From positions 1-11,449 of the forward strand of contig CAZVUN010000100.1 in NCBI GenBank assembly GCA_964629975.1: 11,449 nucleotides of DNA, read 5' to 3'. Below the pieces are notes generated by a model. It was not told where the DNA came from, did not search any database, and was given only the letters and a program-made list of their open reading frames with translations. This document shows positions 7,088-11,449 of this stretch, in pieces; position 1 is the stretch's first letter, and each line of letters begins with the position of its first letter. The stretch is from G020354085 sp964629975 (lineage in GTDB: Bacteria > Pseudomonadota > Gammaproteobacteria > Acidiferrobacterales > Sulfurifustaceae). A program made the translations under genes and the position numbers.

Positions 7088-8437
7088 TCAAGCGCGCCGC
7101 CGCTCGCGCGCGCTAAGCATCCGTCCGCGCAGGGAATTGGGCATGGCCTCGGTGATCTGCACCTCGAGCATCTGGCCGATCGCGACCGGGTGGTCGGCCG
7201 GGAAATTCACAACCCGGTTGTTGTCGGTGCGGCCCGACAGCTCCGTGGCGTTGCGCCGCGCGTAGCCGTCGACCAGGATCGGCTGCACCGTCCCGACCAT
7301 CTGGCGGCTGATGCGCTGCGCCACGGTATTGTTCTTCTGTTGCAGGCGCGCGAGGCGCTCGCTCTTTACTTCCTTCGGCGTGCGATCGGCCATCTCCGCG
7401 GCCGGGGTGCCGGGGCGGGGGCTGAAGATGAAGCTGAACGAGGCGTCGAATTCGATCTCGTCCATCAGGTCGAGCGTCTTCTGGAAGTCCTCGTCGGTCT
7501 CGCCGGGGAACCCGACGATGAAATCGGTGGTGATGCTGATGTCCGGGCGCACCGCGCGCAGTTTGCGGAGCTTGGACTTGTACTCGAGCACGGTGTGGCC
7601 GCGCTTCATCGCCGCCAGGATGCGGTCCGAACCGCTCTGCACCGGCAGGTGCAGGTGATTGGCGAGTTTCGGCACCTCGGCATAGGCCGCGATCAACGCC
7701 TCGTTGAACGCCTGCGGGTGCGAGGTGGTGAAACGGATGCGCTCGATGCCGTCGATCTCCGCGACGTAGCGCACCAGGCGAGCGAGGTCGGCGTGCCCGC
7801 CGTGGTGCATCGCGCCGCGGTAGGCGTTGACGTTCTGCCCGAGCAGCGTCACCTCGCGCACGCCGCGCTCGGCGAGCGTCACGACCTCCGCAAGCACATC
7901 GTCGAACGGGCGCGAGAACTCCTCGCCGCGCGTGTACGGCACAACACAATAGGTGCAGTACTTGCTGCAACCCTCCATGACCGACACGAAGGCGCGCACG
8001 CCCTCGACCCGCGGTTCCGGCAGGCGGTCGAATTTTTCGATCTCCGGAAACGATACATCGATCGCCGGGCGGCGCGTGGTGAGCACAGCATCGAGCAGCT
8101 GCGGCAGGCGGTGCAACGTCTGCGGCCCGAAGATGAGATCGACCTGCGGGGCGCGGCGGCGGATGGCGGCCCCTTCCTGCGAGGCCACACAGCCGCCCAC
8201 ACCGATGATCACGTCCGGGCGCGCCTGCTTCAGTTCCTTCCAGAAACCGAGCTGGGTGAAGAGCTTCTCCTGCGCCTTCTCGCGGATCGAGCAGGTGTTG
8301 ACCAGCAGCACGTCGGCCTCGCCGGGCTCCTCCGTCACCTCCAGACCGTGCGAGGCCGCCAGCACGTCCGCCATGCGGGCGGAGTCGTACTCGTTCATCT
8401 GGCAGCCGAAGGTCTTGATGTAGAGCTTGCGCGGCAT
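7088..8437 (-). CDS. miaB: tRNA-2-methylthio-N6-dimethylallyladenosine synthase MiaB
   Basis: A radical-SAM methylthiotransferase that adds the 2-methylthio group to i6A37 of tRNAs, improving codon-anticodon stability. The 449-residue protein has three domains. The N-terminal UPF0004 domain has cluster-binding Cys12 (KTFGCQMN), Cys49 (VNTCSIRE) and Cys83 (GVGGCVASQEG). The radical-SAM domain has CX3CX2C at Cys157, Cys161 and Cys164 (GCSKYCTYC) and the motifs LLGQNVNAYRG, TSHPQAFNE, HLPVQSGSDRIL and TDFIVGFPGETDEDF. The C-terminal TRAM domain starts near QRISRQMVGTVQPILVDG and ends in RNATELSGRTDNNRVVNF. The cysteine positions match E. coli MiaB exactly. The start is the ATG at 8437-8435 (MPRKLYIKTFGCQMN); a 20-residue longer reading from 8497 is not family-like. 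It is the first gene of the operon. A possible -10 (TAGATT, complement of about 8459-8464) lies upstream but its -35 is poor. Confidence 0.97.
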   Translation of the reverse strand: MPRKLYIKTFGCQMNEYDSARMADVLAASHGLEVTEEPGEADVLLVNTCSIREKAQEKLFTQLGFWKELKQARPDVIIGVGGCVASQEGAAIRRRAPQVDLIFGPQTLHRLPQLLDAVLTTRRPAIDVSFPEIEKFDRLPEPRVEGVRAFVSVMEGCSKYCTYCVVPYTRGEEFSRPFDDVLAEVVTLAERGVREVTLLGQNVNAYRGAMHHGGHADLARLVRYVAEIDGIERIRFTTSHPQAFNEALIAAYAEVPKLANHLHLPVQSGSDRILAAMKRGHTVLEYKSKLRKLRAVRPDISITTDFIVGFPGETDEDFQKTLDLMDEIEFDASFSFIFSPRPGTPAAEMADRTPKEVKSERLARLQQKNNTVAQRISRQMVGTVQPILVDGYARRNATELSGRTDNNRVVNFPADHPVAIGQMLEVQITEAMPNSLRGRMLSARERRRA

Positions 8438-8520
8438 CGGGGTGAACCGAAGAGCGCCTAATCTAGCGCGCCCCCGGCAAAAAAGCCAGAAACCCACGCC
8501 GGAATCAGGACTTAGCGCAA

Positions 8521-8556
8521 CTCAAAAAATTAGGCGGGTGGCTGACGCCACCCGCC
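8521..8556 (-). terminator. Rho-independent terminator of the small membrane gene
   Basis: There is a perfect 10-bp GC-rich stem, GGCGGGTGGC (8533-8542) with GCCACCCGCC (8547-8556), around a 4-base loop. Read on the minus strand it is followed by TAATTTTTTGAG (complement of 8521-8532), a proper U tract. The plus-strand side has no T run. It sits 15 bases past the stop of the 54-residue ORF and about 85 bases before miaB, so it isolates the miaB operon from upstream transcription. Confidence 0.9.
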
Positions 8557-8571
8557 GGATGAGGAGGCCAT

Positions 8572-8736
8572 CTAGCGGAAACGAACCGGACCGCTCAGCC
8601 GCGGCAGGATTGCCGCCAGGAATGCCGCAGCCGCAAACAGGGAGAAAAGCACGAAATTATCCACAAGCGCCAAGTAAGGAGATGCCAGGTACGTTATCGC
8701 CGACGGCGTCCCAACCCACAAGCCCAACTTCAGCAT
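8572..8736 (-). CDS. Small hydrophobic membrane peptide, 54 residues
   Basis: I do not recognise this protein. It reads MLKLGLWVGTPSAITYLASP, then YLALVDNFVLFSLFAAAAFL and AAILPRLSGPVRFR. Residues of about 28-44 are a clear transmembrane segment, with a second, weaker hydrophobic stretch at about 5-24, and the C-terminus is basic (positive end probably cytoplasmic). Support for a real gene comes mainly from the strong terminator immediately after the stop on the same strand. A -35/-10-like pair upstream is weak: TTGAGA, complement of 8839-8844, and TAAGTT, complement of 8817-8822, 16 apart. No good Shine-Dalgarno is visible; a GTG directly before the ATG (8739-8737) is an alternative start. 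Longer readings from 8844 add Arg-rich, noncoding-looking sequence. It could also be a remnant of a larger membrane protein. Confidence 0.5.
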   Translation of the reverse strand: MLKLGLWVGTPSAITYLASPYLALVDNFVLFSLFAAAAFLAAILPRLSGPVRFR

Positions 8737-9051
8737 CACCCAACAACCCCAACGAAGATCATGCCGCCGGCCTTGCCGCAATCCTTCGCCACCGGCGGCG
8801 GTGGTCCATGCAATACAACTTAGACGAGGTTTCCGAACTCTCAAGGCGCGACCGACACGAGGTCAGGTCGTCGGGATAGCCGGGTCGAACCGTCGGATTA
8901 CCGCCAGTCGGCGTGGTCATCCCCTTCCCCGTGACGTCCGGTCGACACCGCGCAAGCCCAGTTGGGTTAAGTGACCACGGCCGCGGCGGTGCCAACCGCG
9001 CAAGCGGGGATTCCGCCAAAACGCGGGGCCGTCATTCCGGCGACCTGGAGA

Positions 9052-9084
9052 AAAACCGGGGTCAGATTGTGCTACCCCGGTTTT
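9052..9084 (-). terminator. Probable hicBA terminator built from a GGGGTCAG repeat
   Basis: AAAACCGGGGT (9052-9062) and ACCCCGGTTTT (9074-9084) form a perfect 11-bp inverted repeat around an 11-base loop. On the minus strand it lies 27 bases past the hicA stop, and the hairpin runs into GGTTTTTCTCC, giving a five-T tract. It has the form and position of a rho-independent terminator for hicBA. One arm plus the loop contains the GGGGTCAG motif that recurs elsewhere in this region. The stem is nearly symmetric, so it may act on both strands. Confidence 0.65.
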
Positions 9085-9111
9085 GCTCCCCGACTCTATG
9101 GCGTGTTGGCT

Positions 9112-9353
9112 CTAGCAAAAAGTCTCAAGCAGTTCGTTGCGATCCGCGTTCTTGTGCTGCGACACGGCGCGCAGAATACTGCTCAGCGTGCCGATGCGAA
9201 GAACCGCATGATCCGGGACGGCAATGCGTTGGTGCCGCGGCTCTTCCGTTTCAAGGATGATATGGCTGCCCTGCTGATGAACCACCCGGTATCCCCACCG
9301 CGACACAGACCCTGAACGAGCTGCCGTCCGCTCAGGTCGCGCGGAAGCTTCAT
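9112..9353 (-). pseudogene. hicA: HicA-type mRNA interferase toxin, frameshifted
   Basis: HicA toxins are small double-stranded-RNA-binding-fold mRNA interferases with a catalytic His in a GSH motif. Here the N-terminus MKLPRDLSGRQLVQGLCR is read from ATG 9353-9351. The rest, WGYRVVHQQGSHIILE, HQRIAVPDHAVLRIGTLSSI and LRAVSQHKNADRNELLETFC, is in another frame. Removing the two bases GG (9298-9299) restores one 79-residue protein that matches the usual HicA register exactly (GR-x-L-x6-GY-x-V). In the present frame, translation from the true start leaves HicA sequence after Arg18. The true start overlaps the hicB stop by 4 bases (ATGA), so the toxin was coupled to the antitoxin. The TTG at 9357 that opens the second frame gives an unnatural N-terminus. 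I conclude the toxin is inactive, unless the two bases are a sequencing error. Confidence 0.85.
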
Positions 9354-9565
9354 GCAACGGCTAGGACTTCGTCGCGCACCATGTGCAACCGGATGGAAGA
9401 GGGCCGGTTCTTTGGCTGGTCGAAATAGTAGGCATCAACAGCTTCGCGCACGTTGGCGCGCAGCTGCTCCCAGGAATCGCCCTGGGTAAAGATCGACTCG
9501 GTGAGGCATTCCGCGCAAAAGCCGCCATCTGCCTCTTGCGAAATCTCGAATACCAGCTCATTCAT
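9350..9565 (-). CDS. hicB: HicB-family antitoxin
   Basis: A 71-residue short HicB antitoxin, which in intact systems binds HicA and blocks its RNase activity. The sequence MNELVFEISQEADGGFCAEC followed by LTESIFTQGDSWEQLRANVR and EAVDAYYFDQ is the partial RNase-H-like HicB fold. The end SSIRLHMVRDEVLAVA is typical of the short subfamily that lacks a separate DNA-binding domain; such proteins are sometimes misannotated as a 2-oxoisovalerate dehydrogenase subunit. The frame is intact. The start is the ATG at 9565-9563; one codon set further upstream (MHSMNEL, 9574) is possible but overlaps the predicted -10. The gene precedes hicA, the reverse of the classical hicA–hicB order but common for this subfamily. 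Confidence 0.88.
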   Translation of the reverse strand: MNELVFEISQEADGGFCAECLTESIFTQGDSWEQLRANVREAVDAYYFDQPKNRPSSIRLHMVRDEVLAVA

Positions 9566-9572
9566 GCTATGC

Positions 9573-9601
9573 ATTCTAGACGCCGAAAAAGCGGCGCTCA
9601 A
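9573..9601 (-). promoter_or_regulatory. Predicted hicBA promoter with inverted repeat in spacer
   Basis: On the minus strand, TTGAGC (-35, complement of 9596-9601) and TAGAAT (-10, complement of 9573-9578) are separated by exactly 17 bases. The -10 matches 5 of 6 consensus bases. The spacer contains the inverted repeat CGCCG-AAAAAG-CGGCG (9581-9596), a candidate operator. The expected transcription start, about 7 bases beyond the -10, falls at the hicB ATG, so the message would be leaderless or nearly so. Confidence 0.55.
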
Positions 9602-9659
9602 GGAAGCAGGACCGCAAAGGCTTCAAGACTCGCCGCGAAACCGGGGTCAGATCACCACG

Positions 9660-9782
9660 GAGAAATGGGGTCAGGTCTTGCAATGAAGCATTACTACCCC
9701 TTCCGCCCACCCGAGCGCACAGCTTACCGCCATCGTAGCGGGGGGGGGCGATGTTTCAGTGCAAGACCTGACCCCATTTCTC
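9660..9782. repeat. 23-bp perfect inverted repeat around a 77-base centre
   Basis: The arms at 9660-9682 and 9760-9782 are perfect reverse complements; each contains ATGGGGTCAGGTCTTGCA. The 77-base centre ends in a run of nine G (9740-9748) and has no gene-like reading. The total of 123 bases resembles a non-autonomous palindromic element (MITE or REPIN-like). The surrounding stretch from 9602 to 9955 holds no gene that I can support; it contains only these repeats and a 12-base palindrome, ACGTCATGACGT, at 9866-9877. Confidence 0.8.
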
Positions 9783-9955
9783 GCTTCCATTTTGCTGCGT
9801 TTCGCTCGGGAGTTCTTACACTGACCCCAAAATGTCTCTCGTGTTCATGTCAACTCGTCTCCTTAACGTCATGACGTAATGTGCGGTAGTGATTCACTCG
9901 TCGTCTATCCATCTTCAGTTTCAATCGAATCTGACCCCATTGCTCCTTCCCGGTG

Positions 9956-10076
9956 TTATGCAGAGCGCCGGTAACTCCAAATCGCCGGCACATACCTCAC
10001 CTTCGGCAGGCGAAGCTCTTTCCCGCCAACAGTCAGGCCTTCAATCTCGACGACAAACTCTTCGCGCGGATTCGGG
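9956..10076 (-). pseudogene. C-terminal fragment of an unrecognised gene cut by the IS
   Basis: Directly left of the IS end, the minus strand reads PNPREEFVVEIEGLTVGGKE followed by LRLPKVRYVPAIWSYRRSA and a TAA stop (complement of 9956-9958). The 39 codons look genuinely coding (beta-strand pattern, sensible composition), and the frame runs straight into the IS left end at 10077. I do not recognise the family. The N-terminal part should have lain to the right of the insertion, but the 55 bases visible after the IS cannot be joined to it with confidence and no target duplication links the two sides. Confidence 0.5.
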
Positions 10077-10103
10077 TGAACCGCCCCGGGTTTTGAGGAG
10101 GCT
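10077..10103 (+). repeat. Left terminal inverted repeat of the IS
   Basis: It begins TGAACCGCCCCGGG and ends GAGGAGGCT. The first 14 bases are identical to the reverse complement of the right end; mismatches fall in bases 15-20. The orfA promoter would be expected in or just inside this end, but no clear -35/-10 pair is visible. Confidence 0.9.
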
Positions 10104-10126
10104 CCAACGCTTGAGAGAATGGAGCC

Positions 10127-10450
10127 ATGAACAAGTCAAACAAGTTTTCACCTGAGGTCCGGGAACGTGCGGTGCGGAGGGTGCAGGAACACCGCGGGTC
10201 GTATCCATCACTGTGGGCGGCCGTCGAGTCCCTGGCACCCAAGATCGGTTGTGTGCCACAGACACTGCTCGAATGGGTCAAGCGCACGGAGATCGACGCC
10301 GGGGCACGCCCCGGGGTCACCTCCGCCGAACGGGAGCGCATCAAGGAACTCGAAGGCGAGAACAAGGAATTGCGCCGCGCCAACGACATCCTGCGCACCG
10401 CCAGCGCTTTTTTCGCGCAGGCGGAGCTCGACCGCAAACTGAAGTCGTAA
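10127..10450 (+). CDS. IS3-family transposase OrfA
   Basis: A 107-residue DNA-binding subunit. Residues of about 6-65 form the helix-turn-helix that recognises the IS ends (FSPEVRERAVRRVQEHRG, SLWAAVESLAPKIGCVPQTL, LEWVKRTEIDAG). Residues of about 66-95 form a leucine-zipper-like coiled coil (ERERIKELEGENKELRRAND) used for multimerisation in this family. The ATG at 10127 is preceded by GAGAATGGAGCC, giving a GGAG Shine-Dalgarno. Near the end, T TTT TTC at 10408-10414 is in the correct phase for a -1 slip, which would fuse the product to the orfB frame. The frame is intact. Confidence 0.93.
   Translation: MNKSNKFSPEVRERAVRRVQEHRGSYPSLWAAVESLAPKIGCVPQTLLEWVKRTEIDAGARPGVTSAERERIKELEGENKELRRANDILRTASAFFAQAELDRKLKS
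10408..10414 (+). promoter_or_regulatory. Candidate -1 frameshift heptamer T TTT TTC
   Basis: Six T followed by C, with orfA codons GCT-TTT-TTC, fits the X XXY YYZ slippery pattern in phase. A -1 slip continues as CGC-GCA-GGC into the orfB frame without a stop until 10621. IS3-family elements normally make OrfAB by -1 slippage, most often on A6G, so a T6C site is plausible but unproven. Confidence 0.45.
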
Positions 10451-11355
10451 ATGCCTCCATCGATCAACACCGGCAGACCTGCGGGGTCGAGCCGAGCTGC
10501 AAGGTGTTGCAGGTCGCCCCGTCTGCCTACCGGCGACATGCCGCAAGACTCCGCAATCCCGCTCTGCGTTCCGATCGCCCCAGGCGGGATGAAGCGCTGA
10601 GGCCGGAGATTGATCGCGTCTGACAGGAGAATCTCAGCGCCTACGGTGCCGGCAAGGTCTGGAAGCAGATGAACCGCGAGGCAATCGCGGTGGCGCGCTG
10701 CACGGTGGAGCGGTTGATGAAACAACTGGGATTGCAGGGCGTCCGCCGGGGCAAGGCCGTGCGCACGACGATCCCCGACCGCCAGGCGTCGTGTCCGCTG
10801 GACCGGGTGAACCGGCAGTTCCGGGCCGATCGCCCCAATCAGTGGTGGGTCTCGGACTTCACGTATGTCTCGACCTGGCAGGGCTGGCGCGTTGTGGCCT
10901 TCGGCGTCGATGTCTTTGCCCGGCGCATCGTCGGCTGGCGGGTCAGCCGCACGATGCACACCGACTTCGTGCGGGATGCCCTGGAGCAGGCGCTCTCTGC
11001 GCGCCAGCCGGAGAAGGGAGATGGACTCGTTCATCACAGCGATCGAGGGTCGCAATACGTGAGCATCCGTTACACCGAGCGGTTGGCGGAGGCCGGCATC
11101 GAACCCTCCGTTGGCAGTCGGGGCGACAGCTACGACAATGCGCTCGCCGAAACCATCAACGGCCTCTACAAGGCCGAACTGATTCACCGGCGCGGCCCCT
11201 GGAAAACCATCAAAGCGCTGGAGCTTGCCACGCTCGAATGGGTGTCGTGGTTCAACGATCATCGACTGATGGAACCGCTGGGCTATATCCCTCCGGCAGA
11301 AGCTGAGGCAAACTACTACCGGCAACTCGCCGGTCAGGTTGCCGAAGCAGCATGA
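10447..11355 (+). pseudogene. IS3-family transposase OrfB (DDE), in-frame stop
   Basis: This is the catalytic rve-type integrase of the IS. The frame reads NASIDQHRQTCGVEPSCKVL, QVAPSAYRRHAARL and so on to DRV, then TGA at 10621-10623, then QENLSAYGAGKVWKQMNREA to the true end at 11353-11355. Related OrfB proteins have Trp at the stop position (V-W-x-EN/AN), so TGG to TGA is the simple explanation. The catalytic core is otherwise complete: Asp in WWVSDFTY, Asp in HHSDRGSQY, and Glu in NALAETING with 35 residues between the second Asp and the Glu, and Lys seven residues after the Glu. There is no ATG, GTG or TTG before the conserved N-terminus. GTA at 10447 stands where relatives have GTG, so expression would rely on frameshifting from orfA. 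Restart after the stop (such as ATG 10669) would lose the N-terminal helices. Confidence 0.88.
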
Positions 11356-11367
11356 CGTAAACCAAAC

Positions 11368-11394
11368 AGCCTCCGCGATTCCCGGGGCGGTTCA
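11368..11394 (-). repeat. Right terminal inverted repeat of the IS
   Basis: It ends CCCGGGGCGGTTCA, the exact reverse complement of the first 14 bases of the left end, preceded by AGCCTCC that pairs with GGAGGCT. It lies 12 bases beyond the orfB stop. Confidence 0.9.
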
Positions 11395-11449
11395 ACCCCA
11401 GATGGTCGATGTGCACGTAGCGCCACGTCCCCGCGCCGGCGTTTTGCCG
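11395..11449. other. Right flank of the IS, possible coding fragment
   Basis: The last 55 bases are open on both strands. The minus reading RQNAGAGTWRYVHIDHLG has nearly all G or C third positions and looks protein-like, and the plus reading PQMVDVHVAPRPRAGVLP is almost as good. I cannot decide between them or name a family. It is not in frame with the truncated fragment at 9956-10076 when the IS is removed, if the minus reading is right. Confidence 0.2.

Larger units (their letters stand above)
9058..9938. repeat. Six scattered GGGGTCAG motif copies
   Basis: Copies lie on the plus strand at 9058-9065, 9643-9650 and 9667-9674, and on the minus strand (as CTGACCCC) at 9768-9775, 9821-9828 and 9931-9938. 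Several share flanks: CCGGGGTCAGAT at the first two and ATGGGGTCAG at the third, fourth and sixth. They surround and follow the hicBA pair but are absent from the housekeeping operon. Motifs of this kind are familiar in noncoding DNA of Gammaproteobacteria near REP-type elements. Assigning these to that class is inference, as no REP-associated transposase is present. Confidence 0.7.
10077..11394 (+). mobile_element. IS3-family insertion sequence, 1318 bp
   Basis: The element has orfA and orfB in the overlapping arrangement of IS3-family elements. It is bounded by imperfect inverted repeats starting TGAACCGCCCCGGG: left 10077-10103, right 11368-11394, 23 of 27 bases matching including a second block GGAGGCT. 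The ends are TGA...TCA as usual for the family. The flanks are GGG on the left and ACC on the right, so no 3-4 bp target duplication is visible. The protein style (orfA ending in FAQAELDRKLK) resembles the IS51/IS3411-like group, but I do not assign a named IS. orfB carries an in-frame stop, so this copy is probably immobile unless helped in trans. Confidence 0.93.

Noticed and set aside
6067..8461. Long plus-strand open frames opposite phoH and miaB
   Set aside because: Same antisense-shadow character; the minus strand carries well-conserved PhoH and MiaB motifs.
8427..8879. 150-codon plus-strand frame over the miaB start, terminator and small ORF
   Set aside because: It runs through a strong terminator hairpin and has no protein-like composition; the minus-strand ORF is better supported.
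9816..9848. Minus-strand 10-codon ORF (MNTRDILGSV) with AAGGAG upstream
   Set aside because: Shine-Dalgarno spacing is long, the peptide is built partly from a GGGGTCAG repeat, and no downstream gene is present for it to act as a leader.
9383..9874. 163-codon plus-strand frame antisense to hicB and through the palindrome
   Set aside because: Antisense to a recognised antitoxin and then reads through repeats; no family signal.
9866..9877. 12-base palindrome ACGTCATGACGT as an operator
   Set aside because: No promoter or gene beside it that it could control; a single copy of this length is not strong evidence.
9602..9955. Retron, CRISPR or other defence cassette in the accessory stretch
   Set aside because: No reverse transcriptase, Cas-like gene, regular spacer array or structured RNA signature; only the GGGGTCAG repeats and the inverted repeat are visible.
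10033..11325. 430-codon minus-strand frame opposite the IS
   Set aside because: Antisense to orfA and orfB, whose helix-turn-helix and DDE motifs are clear.

Overview
The window is GC-rich (clearly above 60%) and carries the conserved proteobacterial cluster miaB–phoH(ybeZ)–ybeY–corC(ybeX)–lnt, with leuS further downstream on the same strand. Gene order, family types and very high GC at third codon positions suggest a chromosome of a gamma- or betaproteobacterium. I cannot name a genus from the sequence alone.

Layout, left to right. (1) 1-700, minus: the 5' third of leuS, running off the left edge. (2) 701-1034: a divergent gap with no gene. (3) 1035-1752, plus: an unrecognised exported protein that looks damaged twice. 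An ideally placed Shine-Dalgarno faces AGG where ATG is expected, and coding sense moves to another frame at about 1518-1528, adding some 74 residues. (4) 1819-2445, minus: a secreted protein with two copies of a GRYW-containing repeat. (5) 2592-8437, minus: skp/ompH, lnt, corC, ybeY, phoH and miaB (listed in reverse order of transcription), tightly packed with 4- and 11-base overlaps and probably one operon. It joins tRNA modification (MiaB), ribosome/rRNA quality control (YbeY, PhoH), an accessory CBS protein (CorC/YbeX), lipoprotein acylation (Lnt) and periplasmic outer-membrane-protein chaperoning (Skp).

(6) From 8498 to the right edge the character changes to an accessory region. It holds a 54-residue membrane peptide gene with its own strong terminator. 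Next is a hicB–hicA toxin–antitoxin pair with an intact antitoxin and a frameshifted toxin. Six scattered copies of GGGGTCAG follow, two of them inside a 23-bp inverted repeat and another in the probable hicBA terminator. Then come the C-terminal 39 codons of an unrecognised gene cut off by an insertion sequence. The last element is a complete-looking IS3-family element at 10077-11394, whose second transposase frame carries an in-frame TGA and which lacks a visible target-site duplication.

I found no convincing new multigene system. The notable signals are an accumulation of lesions (start-codon change, two frameshifts, one nonsense codon) in the dispensable genes beside an intact housekeeping operon, a repeat family that supplies hairpins around the hicBA locus, and two unrecognised secreted protein families. 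Sequencing or assembly error is an alternative for each single-base lesion.
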